Assembly (NCBI RefSeq): GCF_914767665.1
Contig: NC_059501.1
Span: 70,282,798-70,346,797, forward strand
DNA: 64,000 nucleotides
DNA from: Harmonia axyridis
Taxonomy: Eukaryota > Arthropoda > Insecta > Coleoptera > Coccinellidae
Reading direction: 5' to 3'
Numbering within the stretch: the first letter of the stretch is position 1; every line of letters starts with the position of its first letter. The notes beneath the pieces are model-generated. The model saw only the letters and a list, made by a program, of their open reading frames with translations, searched no databases and was not told the origin of the DNA. The position numbers and the translations under genes are program-made. Below, piece by piece: positions 11,485 through 24,800 of this stretch.

Positions 11485-12826
11485 TAATGATGACCTTTAC
11501 TAGTTCTAATTATGTATGTAAAATTGAATTTTTCATTATAATTTTTAGAATTAAAGTTATACTATTACTTGAAAATTCAGTAACTAAGTGACAGTCTCAT
11601 AGAATATTTATGTTTCAATCCTTCATAATTTAGATTTATAACTTATTCTATATAGATGATTTCCAATAAAAATTTCCAATCTTTCAATATGAAATCATTG
11701 CTATGCTAGGATCATTTTTAAGGTGTATATCAGTATACCACATCTTGTGAGTGTATTAAAATGAGCTCATCTTTGAAAAAGCATTGTTGGATATTGTTTT
11801 TGTAGTATTCGTTGAAATGAGAGAAAAACAAATGTTTTAAAAAAAGGCATATTTACTTTGCACAGTAAGTCTGATACAAATTAATCACGAACAATAAATA
11901 TTTAATATTACACAAATTAACAGATACATATAGTAGAATTTAAAAACATAAATCTTCAATGAAAAGAATTACATACAACAAGTAACAATGAAGCATTAAA
12001 ATATATATCAAAATATATTTTCAATGTGGAGGGATACAAATAATAAAATTCACTAATTGAGAATATTTCATTTTCTGATGTTTTGTTACAATAAATTCAT
12101 CAAAAGAATAAAATCCGGTTTTATTTCTATAGCTCTGTCACTATTATGAGAAACACAATTATTCACTGGAAAAATGTGAAAGCTTTAAATCAACATCAAA
12201 TTATGTGCTGTTATGAAAATATAAGATCGTATAATGGAAGCGACCCTTAAAAATAAATATTTTAGCCATTTCAATTACAAATTGATGATATTCTAGAGGA
12301 GTATATTTTGTCTTATTTTCAAATAATTAATGAAACAAATTATAAAAATTTCTTCTATGCAAACTTTCAATTGCATTAGATTGAATTATTGATTACTGTG
12401 GAAATAATACATACATTTCGAGGCATTGAAGAAACGGGAAAATCCAACAATATTTTTATATGTTATTGTTGATTGATCTATGCTTCAGTTCAAATTTCCG
12501 TTTGAGTAGATTATTTTGAATCGAAAAAATCAGTAAATTGATATTACTGTCAAAGCTTGGCCTTTATTTGAGCTATTCAATTTCTGAATCAAATTGTCAT
12601 ATAATCATTCAAATTCAAGCTATAAAATTCGTCAATCTGCTAATGTTCAACAAAATGTAAAAATACCAATCGAAAATTAAGACAGAATATCAGATTGTTT
12701 TGCGATATATAATATTCTTCAAAAGATATTACCTATAAAAATATTTTATCAAAAACATTGATTTCACGTTTGATATCTCTTCACCTAATAATTTTACACT
12801 CATCAGTAGATTTCTTCCAGTACCTA
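11485..12826. other. Convergent intergenic region: RWDD1 and TULP4 3' ends
   Basis: RWDD1 (plus) and TULP4 (minus) converge here. It should contain both 3' UTRs. The RWDD1 poly(A) signal candidate is at 11,665; on the minus strand an AATAAA (plus TTTATT) at 12,120-12,125 is a candidate for TULP4. No coding sequence or transposon is recognisable. Confidence 0.55.
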
Positions 12827-15800
12827 CTATTTCAATCTTTGCGTAACATTAGCTAATGCTACAGAAAATGCTTGTAAAGCTGAGAAGGGATATTGAAAAT
12901 CAAGAGTGTATGCATTTCCGTCGATTCTTCCAAACTGCATTACCTAAAAAAAAGTCCAGTGCAAGTCTATTACTAGTATATGCTGAGGTTCACTCAAAAT
13001 TATTACCTGTTTTCCTCTGAATTCGATTTGGAAATTTTTTGCCGATTCTTGGGTTACCCGCCCTCCAAAATCTAGTTGATATACTTGGCTATTCTCATTC
13101 CACATTGGTGCTTTGTTGTGCATCACAAATTCCCTCCTTTGAGGTATGGGAGGATTATTGAAGCTACTACCATTAGGTTCTATCTTTCCCCTTTTCAACT
13201 GTGAAAATGTTAAATTTAAATACGAGAAAACTAGAGGAAATGGATTCCGTGCTTTCACTTCCTTTCACTAGATGAAATAGGATATTTCACAAACTTTTCA
13301 AATCCCCAAATTATTCAGTGATGTTTATTGAGCGTATGAAAAGTGGTTATTTTTGATTCGTGTTAAAATTGATCAAAAATTGGATTTTGAAAATTTAAAG
13401 AGGCCGCTAAAAAGTATTTCAACCCAATATGTCATCAGTGACGTCACTGGGATTTGTAAACAATTGAGTGTCATATACGAAATGGTTCGTTTCAAATATT
13501 GATTCCACAGTTTTTATTATGCAAAAAATTAAGAATAATATCGAAAAAATATAAGGATAGTACTGATGTGTACTCAGTGCTTGTGGCCTTTGGAGGCCAC
13601 ATATGTATATACCTATATACAGTTATTTGGTCTCCAAAGGCCGAATTGGTGCCGACTGAACGAACATCAAAAGCTTCTGATTTCACGTCAGTGATTCTCT
13701 CATTTTTATGCTATCAAATAACATATTCTATATCATTTTTTTTTAACCTTTTGTCTTAATTGCGCCTTCTGGAAGGTCTCCAGGTCTCTATAGTTCGTTC
13801 CATTGAAAATTTCATCTCCAGAAGCTGTTACATCGTCATCAGAGCTTTCCTGCAATTTGTTTTTCCTATTTTTTCTTCCTAAAAGTGGGGAAGATAGTAA
13901 ATTTTTCCTAATGGGGGATGCACTTTGGGGTCGTTTGCCTGAAAATACATTGAAAATTATGCGCTAGTTTTTTATTTATCTTTAGTATATTTGCCTTTTT
14001 TTGAGGGGGCAGGAGAAGCGGGAGAGCTCCTAGGTAACCTAGGAGACGAAGGTGCGGAATTTCTACCATCATCTTCTCTTAATCTAGTTATTAATTTTTC
14101 TAAATTCGTTAAGGCTTGTGTGTGTAATGGCAAATTTTGTTTAGAGTTGACATCATTCTGTTCCTTGATTACCGAATTTCCTCTTTTACATTTCCCTCTT
14201 GATTTTTTGTCATCTTTATTTCCATCTTTGTCTTTTTTCCGCCTCATGAGGGGCGACCTTGAACCGAAGAATCCCAACCTTGAACATTCCTTCTTATTGT
14301 TCTCATTGTCTGTAGATGAGGAACTCGTAGATTTACATTCTGCAGTCTTCTTGACATTAACAACCTCTGGTATCACTTCTTCTATTTGGTTTTGGACAGA
14401 TTTTATAGGGTTGGCTTTTTCAGAAAGGAAGATATCACTGGAATCTAGACTTTTGGATTTTCCACAATTCCTTAAGTTTGGCGTTTTGTTGCTTATCGTT
14501 TTGGAGCTTTCCTGGAAGTGCCTACTGGTTTGTCGACTCTGTCGCTTTTGTTTTGGCTTCTTATTGACTAGTATCAACCTCCGAGGCGCATCTTTGCGCA
14601 ACATGAGCAGGGCTACTTCGCTTGGCACAAGTTGGACATCTACCATATCCAGATAGCCCATGCTACAGCTCCGCACCATGGCTTCTGGCAAGGGTAGATT
14701 GGGTGTTCTAGCATGGGATGGACCGGCAATGGCCTCTGTTGGATTTTCTTCGTCTATGAATTTGAGGTGAACATTTGGCACAGCTCTAGCTCTACGACCA
14801 TCGTTTTTCGCTGGTTGAACGTTCTTCTCGGGTTTCACCTGTGTCTGATCTGTGTTCCTCGTGATTTTCATTCTATGATCTGTAGCGGATTGAAAAGATA
14901 AACCGTTCCTTGGGACTTCGTTCAACATGTTTGACTTTATCTGTTGGACATTGGTGGTGTTGGAATAATCGCAAGAGTAGGATAGAAGAGTTTGAGCTGG
15001 AGGTCGATCGAAGATTATGTCACTTGGAGCCACAGCGTTTTTGGGAGATTGTAAAGGTGGTACATATCCTTCGCAATAAAGGGGAGAAATTGCGTGTCTC
15101 TGATTGGTTGCATTTCCACTACTATTTTTGTTGAACTGAAAAAACAAGTATGTATTAGGAATAAAGGTAGAAATATGGAATGGTTTGTGTGTTGTTCCTC
15201 ACTTCGTGAGTTCAGCGTAACCCAGAGTTAAACCGTTAAACGTTTAAAATCAGTTTTTCATGTAAAAATAAAATATTTTTTCAAGCATTTGTCGTTTTCA
15301 AGACGCAAAGTGTCATTTTTTTCACTAATTACCCAAAAATCCATTGGTGGTATTTAGTTAAATGTGTTCAGAATAAAATAATCAGCTCCAGTGGCATGTC
15401 AACAAATAAATAAAGAAGAATAATAAAAATTCCAATAAGAAAGACAGACAAGAAGACCTATCTGTCCCAAAAAGCAAATATATGAAAATCATAGTAGACA
15501 AACGAATTTTAAATGAAAATGAAATTGTCCTAGCTTGGCGTTTTCTGGAAAAAATTTCACTTACCGAAATAGATATGTGTATGGCTGACCTCTTTGACGT
15601 TGAGGACAGTGTATAATGAATGTAACGTAAAGTATAGATGAAATAGAAAATATTGAAATCTTACCTGACCCACAAAACTAGTGCTCTGGGCGTTCGAAGG
15701 ACGTAAATTGAGATAAATATTATTATTTGTGCTGTTTGATGTTTGTGGACGGATTATATCACAATAACTAACAACTTCTGGAACGTCTGGATAAGCGGCC

Positions 15801-18800
15801 TCATCCTCGTAGGATTCTTGTTTAGCTAAAACTGGACCGTTTTTCTTCTGCGATTCTGGGGTTAAGAAGGAACTGAAACAAGATAAATTAATTCATTTTT
15901 CTGGTTAGATGATGTAGTGTCGATTAGATGCCAATTTTAGACTATGGTTTGTCATTTCTTCCTCTCTCATTGAGTATCAAAATCATTGAAGAAAATTCGA
16001 GAAAGGCTTTGATTTGGCGTCAGGAGCTTTCGGCCGCTTGTTCATTCAGGCGTGTAATGAATCAAAAACATAAGTTTAACTTTTGGAAACCAATGAATTA
16101 TCCAACTGAAATATTGTGTTGATTATTCTCTCATGATAGATGATGTTATTTTGGTTTCTTATTATCAATAATGAATCTTTGGAATCGTTGGAAAGAATTG
16201 CGAAACCTTTTATATTTACATAACATCATTAAATGTTACATATATTATAGTTTCAGACCACTTTTACTTTTTTATTAAGTTTATGATCATTTACTCTGTT
16301 GACTTGTTCAATAAATATTGTATGTTTTGAAAGATTTATTATTATTATTTATTATAAATTAACGGAACCAGTGAACAATAGGCATGATATACTAACTGAC
16401 AAAGAAACTGCAACACCCAGTAGGAGCTGTTTGAATTTTAATTTTTTTTTTGTTGGTAAAACATAGATGGTATAGCAAGGAGTAAATGATTAATATTTGG
16501 AGAAAAACACGAAGGGTTTACAATTTTTTTTTAATAAATTTGTTATAAATATGTTTGTCTCCCGCGATTGATGCAGTAAGATGGTGAATATCTTCTTGAG
16601 GGATACTATCCCAAGCTACCTGTACTCAGAGCCCGTGGGGGCTGGGGTAAATCATGTGCACCCAAAGAGAATCGAGATTCATCAGAAAAGACGATCTGAT
16701 GCCATTACACATTCCAATGTTGACGTTCTCTGCACTATACTGTAATCGTTGCCGGCGATGTTCAACCGTCAGAGGTAACACCAGATGGGGTCGATAATGC
16801 TGCAGTCCAAAAGACCTTATCCGGCGTTAAACCGTTCGGAAAGTGACAGGATGGCCTTGTTCTCCTTACCACTCATCAGCCAAAGATCGAGTTATCGCTC
16901 ATCGGTCTCTAATGGCCATAAGTCTTAGACGTCGATTTTGAACTTCATTTGTGACCCTTCGACGTTCATGGGCTACTCTTTTTAGATTTTGGGCATTATC
17001 AAACCACGCTTGACAACATCTCATAATAGTAGTTGGATTTCTGTTCGTACGGTTAGAGATTTCTCGAAATGACAACTCCGCTTTCCGTAGACTAATAATT
17101 CGACCTCTTTCAATTTCACTTAGCTGGCGATAAATACCGCGTACACGTGCTTTAGGCATTTTAACAACAACTAAATATCGACTTTGGATCTCCTCGAACA
17201 GCTGGTTTGTTGTAAAATTCAAAAAACTTGCAAAAAACGACTACAATATTCAAATAACAAAAATTGTTCACGATTTTTTTCTTCAAATTGAATCACTCCT
17301 TGCTATGGTATCTGTTTTATCAAAAAAAATTTTAAATTTGAACAGCTCCCTCTGGGTGTTGCAGTTTCTTTGTCAGTTGGTACCTATAGTTCTTTTAATT
17401 CCCTAGTTTATCTTTGGGAACCACTTTCCTTTCTATTTCGTTTGCAAAATACAAAAGCCTTACAAAAAATCTTGTAATGGTCTTCCGAACCATATATCAA
17501 GCAATTTTCATCATACCTATTGAAAGTAGAAGGTTTTTTTCCAACACAATTCCCTCTAGGAAGTATGGGCGCTATGGGTGGACAATGTTCTATAGGAACC
17601 CTGGACAGTCTGCTCTTCTTGTCAGTCTGTACTACTTCATCCTCGTCTTCAGAGAAAAGATTGGGATTGAAAGTAGGATCTGGACCTACTGGAAAATCGT
17701 CAGTCAGCTCCGTTATAATCAAGGTCATTTGCCTTGGCTGTAGATGCAGCAGGGAAGTCTTGTAGGTCACTTGACCCAAGTTGGCTGGTGTAGAGGTTGG
17801 CAGACCGTGTATCTTGAATTTGGTGCCCCATATGTTCGATGTTACTTCAACTAGAGGAACGTACTGAGGAAAAAATACATTAAATTTTAGTACAGGTGAA
17901 TAACTGCAATTGCATTGATGAGATAAACAGAGAGCCAAAAATCGGAAGCAATTTGTTTGTGAATGAAGATCGCTGTAGCATAGCAACAATAACTCTGGTG
18001 AAAAAGGTTGCGAAACGTAGATTTAATCATAAATTGAATACATGTTGGAGGTTGTTAAAAAAAAATTTACTGTACCAAAAGTCACTCAAGTCGACCTCTT
18101 TCAAACTCACGTTGCTCCCTCGGACTATCACTTGTTTCGATCAATGGTACACGGCCTGGCTTACAAGCACTTCCGGTCTTATGAAGAAGTAAAGAATTGG
18201 ATCGATTGGATCGCTTCAAAAGATGACTAGTTTTTTCAACGCGAGATTCGTACGCTGCCCGACAGATGGGAGAAAGTAGTGTCAGAGATGGACAATACTT
18301 TGAATCATAAATGTATAACCACATTTATTTCACAATAAATTCCCGAGTTTCGGAAAAAACGCCAGAAGCGAAGTTTTACGCCTATGTAGATCTGATTTTT
18401 TATAATGTTACAAACGATAAGTTCTCCATAAATTTGTGATAACTCTTAGGTGGATTCTTTTTATACTAACCTCGGGTAAAGTATCAATGTAGCACAATTC
18501 CTCACTTTCTCCCTCCAATGGGTTAGAATTGGAAGCACGTTCCGATTGCGTTGTCCTACCCTGAGACTTGTTCCTCTTTTTCCTCTTTCTCTGCATTCTT
18601 GGCGAGCTTGTACAGCCTTCCTCCTTCTCACTTTCCGAGGAATCCGTAAGCATACCCCCACCACTCGTGGATTGGCTCGACGATCCCGAGCTTTTCGTCT
18701 CTGAGGACCACTGGGGACCGTGTTCCGAAACTGCAAGAAACGGAGGTGGTTATTCTTCAATGTGTTAGATGGAATTTTGAAGATGGACTAAGATGAAAGC

Positions 18801-21800
18801 TAGGACTTACTTTCCACTTGGGGATCGAATATAACGAACTCCGGTCTTATTTTGCTGGTCCTTTTTCCCTTCAACAGCGGTACCAAACCACCTAAGTACT
18901 CAAGGTAGAGAGTGTAGTACATACCAGAAGATGAAGTGCTATCATCACCGTGCCTAATCATGGTGCAATGAAGGCGAACTGAACCAATAGGAGGTCTCGA
19001 CACAAATTCCCTCAGAGAACTTGGTTCCGGGACACAACACTGCAATAATTTACAATTTTTATGAAACTTTTGTGGTTTTATATTTCTATGAGGGGACACT
19101 CTCGAAATCAGAGAGAAATCGAACTATGAATAAAGCACTGACGTGATCTTTCGAGCGCCCGTCATTGAAACCTTGGAGACCACATTACTGTATACACTGT
19201 GTCCGTAAAGTATGGAACATATTTATTTTTAGGTAAACAGACCATTTTAAGAAATAATCCTGAAACACGTCGATTTTTTATTTTAATTTACCGTATTTTA
19301 GAATAATAATCTAATATACAGGGTGAATTACTTTCGAGTAATGACGTCACCGTAATTATTTTTAAATGCAACACCCCCATCTGATTCCAAAAATGTACCA
19401 CATGTTGATCTAGACGACTTTGTTTTTTTTAAATTGATAAGAAATAATTTCTTTCATATTCTGTCTGCTAGACCACAAGTACCAAACATGTTTGGAAACA
19501 ACTCATTTATAGTAATCTAAAAATGTAACAAACTGTGTTACATTCAAGCCAATTGCCGCTAGACAATAAGTATTTTTGATAATATTGTTAATTTAACTAA
19601 TAAAGAATGTTACGCGTTACTTTATGAGCACACACAAAACTATTGTATTTTTGTCCACCCTATACCAATTGGAATCAACATGTGATACATTTTTGGGATC
19701 AGCTCAGCTAGAGTAATCGGAAAATTGAGACAAAATCGGGGTTCCATTTTAAAAAAATTACGGTAGCGTCATTATTCGAAAGTAATTCACCCTGTATATT
19801 AGATTATTATTTTAAAATACGGTGAATTAAAATAAAAAATCGACGTGTTTCAGGATTATTTCTTGAAATGGTCTGTTTAGCTAGAAATGAATTTGTTCCA
19901 TACTTTACGGACACAGTGCATAACTAAATACAGTGTGTGGATGAAGTAAGGAACAAAATTTAAATTCAGGCAAAATGTTCGGACAAGTCAATTTTAGTTT
20001 TCAACTGACCACCTTATGGCATACAAATTAAAGAGATAAAGTAACACATTTACTGTGAGAGTTAACTTTGATGAAAGAGAGTCTTCAATCTACCCAAAAA
20101 AAATTAGGACTGACCGATACAAGTGTAAACATTATGTGCACTTCGCTCAAGAACTTCAGGGGTGATCTGCTTCAGTTCAGCGCGAATTTTTTGCCGTAAC
20201 TCTTCTAAATTATATGTACAATCAAAATAAACCTTTGATTTTAAATGACTCCAAAAAAAAGTCTAAGGGGATTAAGTCTGGAAAAAGCAGTGGCCACTCA
20301 ATAAGTCCTCGAAGGCTTATTCACTTTTGAGGGGTCACCCCATCGTGTTGTTGGGGTACACCTGCTTCGTCATAATTTAGAAACATTGCTGCTAAAGCAA
20401 AGGTTTATTTTAATATGCCAAATAATTTAGAAATGTTACGGCAAATAATTCGCCTTTCAACTTCATTTGAAACATTTTTTGATCCAGAGTCTTCCCAAGG
20501 AGTCATTCCAGTGTATCGCTCAAAATGGGCCAACCCTCTTTTTCAAGCTCTCATCCTACAAGTTTGGTTGATTCTTCCAACCTGATAATTGCATAAACTA
20601 TCAACAGTAAGTTAATCGCCATTTATATAAAAGTAGAATGATTCTGACCTTACCCTTATTGTTTGAGCGAATAAATTTCCTATCAAATTCCTTATCCTGG
20701 CAGGTAGTGGTAAAAGAGGTAATTGGGATTCATGCATTATGCTGTCATGGATTTTGAGACGGCAGAGCAGCTGCAGCGTTGCTATCCTTCTAGACACCCA
20801 GGCAATATGGATTTGGGAACCTGTCGCTATGAAAAGTCTTTTGTCATTGTGTCCCCACGTGAGAGAAGATATTGCTGCCTAAAATGAACACTTTATCAAT
20901 AAACTGGTATTAATAATTAATAATAAGAATAATAATAATTGACTCATATGTAGAGAGTAACATCAGAGAAAAAAACAACTCTAAAGCTCCCTTGTAAAGG
21001 GTTTTCCAACAAGATCATTTTGATATAAAAAAACAAGTATATTTCAAGAGAAATCAATTGTAGTGCCTTTTTCTGCCCGAGGGGTGGCATTATGGGCGTC
21101 GGCCACACTTTGATGCAGCCTCGGCGGTTTTAAGGGAGCCGCCGCGTTGCAGCAGAGTCATCTCTTCACGATGGTGTGAGAGGGTGTCTTAGGCAGATAT
21201 CGCTGGATTGCTTGAATGAAGAGTTCACCAGTGATCTCGGGACGAAACACTGTAATCCCTTAAGAGAGGGCGCTCCTACACAATCTTGGCTCGAGAAATC
21301 CTCGACAAAAAATGAATGTTTATTTCATTGTAAAAAGGAAGGTAAGCCATTAACGATGGAAAACGATATCAGCTAAATGGTCGCCACTGCTGCAGTTCCT
21401 GTACCATATCCTTTTTATGAAATGTTCCATGACTAATTCGCAAATTTAATTCCATCTTCAAGGTCTTCAATCGCTTATGCTCTTACTCTTATGGTGTTAA
21501 ATTATAAAATTTCGGTAGACAATTGTGACCTCTTCGAAAAAATAATACGGCCAAGGAACGTTTCTTTGCAAAATTGCGATTGTTTAATTGATTGTATAGC
21601 ACGAAGCGTCGTTTTGTTGAAAATAAACGTCGTTCATATCAATATATTCCAATTCCGGAAATGAAAATCTTAAATTAACTAACGTAACAGTTACATCAGC
21701 CGCATTTTAAAAAAGTTAGGTCCGAAGGCACCTTCTTCTTGATAGTGCCAATCCGTTATCGGATATTGGAGACCATTCTGGCTATTGTGACCTTATTCAC

Positions 21801-24800
21801 TGCTGCACGAAACAGTTGTTGTTTCCGAGAACCAGACTCTCAAATTTCTGAGCCACGAAATTCTCCTTCTGCCGGGACCTCTCCTTCCCTCAACTTTGCC
21901 TTGCAGTATTAGCTGGAGAAGGCCGTATCGTTGTTCATTCCGCATGATGTCGCCCAAGTACTCCAGTTTCCTCCTCTTCACGATGTCAACAATTTCAGTT
22001 TTCTTGTTGACTAATATTAGCACCCTCTCATTGGTCATGTGCTCTGTCCAACTGATTCGGAGTATTCTTCTGTAGAGCCACATTTCGAATGCTTCAAGCC
22101 TCTTACAGGAAGCTTCAGTAAGCGTCCATGACTCCACCCCATACAGAAGCACAGGAAAGACATAGCACTTCAGAAGTCGTATTTTGGTCTTCTTGTTCAA
22201 AGACTCCACCAGCCCAAAATCCACAATAAACAGTGACAGGTTGAGGATGGAGAGGCTTTTCAACAATCATTCTTGGATTTTCCTAGTGGCTCGATATCTC
22301 AAGAGACGCAACAATAACAGGAAGAAGGCAGAAAGAAACAGGACACAGTCCTATCGAAAGAGAAAGAAGAAGAAGATTCTTGGATTTTCCTAGTTCAAAT
22401 GTGACAATTTTACTCATTAAGGTAGCCTCCGAGATGAAAATGGGACTCATCACTGAAAATAAATTTTCGATGAAAATCCGGATCATTTTCATGCATTTCA
22501 AGGACTCAATCAGCGAAGATACGAAGTTACTGAGCGGCTATGTTCTTGTGTTAATTCAAGAGCCTTAAGACCTAAGTCTTTATGCAATATACGGTGTAAT
22601 GTTGTTTGTGGAATGCCAAATTCCCAAGATCGACGAGGAATCAACAAACCTAGATTTTCGTCAACACTACGGGATACAGCAGCAATATTCTCTTTTGTTC
22701 TTTAGCGACGCACACGGTTTCGATACTTCCCATCATTAATTGGTGCCAAAACTCAAATTTTTCCGCCAATTTCACCAATGACGACCGAGAAGACGCTTTA
22801 CGAAGACCCACAAAGTATTAGTTTTGAAAAAGCTTTCACTTTTTTTGTAGAGAATTTCAACAATTCCAATGCGTTGTTGAGGCATCGTTCCATGTTTAGT
22901 AATGGCTTAATTGAAATATGACAGGTGCCCAGATAACAGGCTATTCAAAATGAAACCTATTATTGGAAAACCCTGCTTAATGATTTGCTGACTGGCTTAT
23001 CTTACAGTAGACACCCTGGATGGGAAGTACAAGACTTTTTGTCTTAAAAAGAAGTAAAAAATTAATAAGAAACCACTCTATCAAAAAATCATTACCTGCG
23101 TGAAAGGAATTTGCGTTCTATAAAGAAGTATCCCTCGTTCGTTATAAAACTTCAATACGTTGGAGTATTCAATTTGATTTCCAATTCCTTTGCTTGTTGA
23201 TTCTACTCCAGCGATCGCCAACAATTCTCTCGAGTTGCTCCATTCCATGCACAACGGGCCCTGGAGTCCTGTTTGTATATGAAGGGGAGAAACATCGTCG
23301 AAACTCTTCAAGAGATAAACTAATCCATTTTGAAGGCAGACTGCCAGAACAAACTTTCGTTCGCCTGAAAACAAACTGTTGTTTATCAATTGAAATTCAT
23401 CTCTTGCTAATTTGGTGAAAAAATGTACAGGATGAGTTTCTAGTTTAAAAATTGATAAAAACGAGTCTCGTGTATTGCTGGGAAAAGTAGTGGGCAAGCA
23501 AAGCAGGGGCATGATAAGCGTAATTCATCCTCTACTCTATCGACAACAACTATTTCAAGGTTCAGACAACTAGCTCTACATGACATGTTCACTAGCATGC
23601 TTCAAATATCTGAGGAATAGTTTTGGTAAGAAGGTAGAACTTTTACTATGCTTACTAATGATCTGGTTTTACACATAATGAATGTTGTTAATTGTTCACG
23701 ATATCCACAATTGGCCAACAAAAATCTCCATACTCTAATTTAATGGGAAATCAGGACATCAGACGTATTTTTCAATCATTAAAGTCATTGAAGAAATGAA
23801 GTATCGCTTCTGCTAAGCCAACATTTACTTTCATTTTTTGTTTCAGCTTCTTATTTTTGTTTGTTTAAAGTTACGATTAATCAGGGGCCAGGGCTGTCGC
23901 TAGATAGGTGGCATTTAAAGCTTGATGAACAGAAATCCTATGTGTAGAAATTCAGGATTTCGGGATTTATTTTTTTAATTTCAATTTTCCAATCTGAATG
24001 TTGATCTCTCAGAGGAATGCGAAATATTGGAAAAACGATTCCATTTCACCATTTCCATATAATCTTTCTAAAGAAATATAAGAAGTGTTTTCATTTCTTA
24101 ACACAATCAATTATGATTATTTTAAACGTTTTATGTATATGCAAAATGGGTGTAATGATATTCTAGCTAAGCTAAGCTCTATAGTGTTTTATTTTTCAAG
24201 CATTTTTTCGGCGATGGGTAATTCCTACAATGTAAGTGACGTAAAATAGATGGCATTCAAAAACAGATTCGTAGATATACCAAAATGGTCCAAAAATCAT
24301 TTTGTGAATAATGAGGCTAAAGAAATTATGAGAATCAGGGAGTATTTTTTAGGATTCTTCTCATTTAAAGCAAACTACAAAAAATGTCTCTAACCTTCAA
24401 AAATATGAAAGTACAGCGATAATATGAGGGGAATAGACAAGGGTTCATATTTCCTTACGAATCCTTAATTGAGTTTAATTTTTTGTACAGGTTTGAAATT
24501 GTTGGTTTTTGTTGATGAATATTTTCCCTATGTTGTCCCTATTTACATAGAGATGCTGCCATTTTTCCATCTATTGGTAAAGGATCTCTGTGGCACAATA
24601 TTAATCTTTTGCATTCTGCATACATTCAGGGTGAGTCAATAGTGCTCGATCGATCGATGACTCTACAGGCTGGTCCGAAAGTAGTGAAACACGATACCAC
24701 CTTTTTGTTTGAAAATGGGAATTCCTAATTTTAATATCATACTCATGATCTCCATGAGATTCTGATTTCGAAATACCTCACCTATGGAGGTAGGCCACTA

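Larger units (their letters stand above)
20996..22975 (-). mobile_element. mariner-like element, family with AAAGGGTTTTCCAA ends, interrupted by a LINE
   Basis: The left end AAAGGGTTTTCCAA and right end TTGGAAAACCCT are inverted repeats. The body from about 21,380 and from 22,400 matches, in the same order and orientation, the element at 53,303-54,108 (shared CGACGCACACGGTTTC, TACAGCAGCAATATTC, AATAAACGTCGT). Both encode degenerate minus-strand transposase. An RTE LINE fragment (21,724-22,276) splits it. Bases about 21,060-21,290 are unusually GC-rich and not matched in the other copy, so may be another insertion. Confidence 0.75.

Noticed and set aside
13991..14656. 221-codon plus-strand open frame
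   Set aside because: It is the antisense shadow of the long, serine/lysine-rich TULP4 exon 13995-15135.
17408..17516. Extension of the TULP4 exon frame past 17,517 (YDENCLIYGSEDHYK...)
   Set aside because: It is read-through into the intron: a GTATG donor at 17,512-17,516 gives the phase needed by the next exon.
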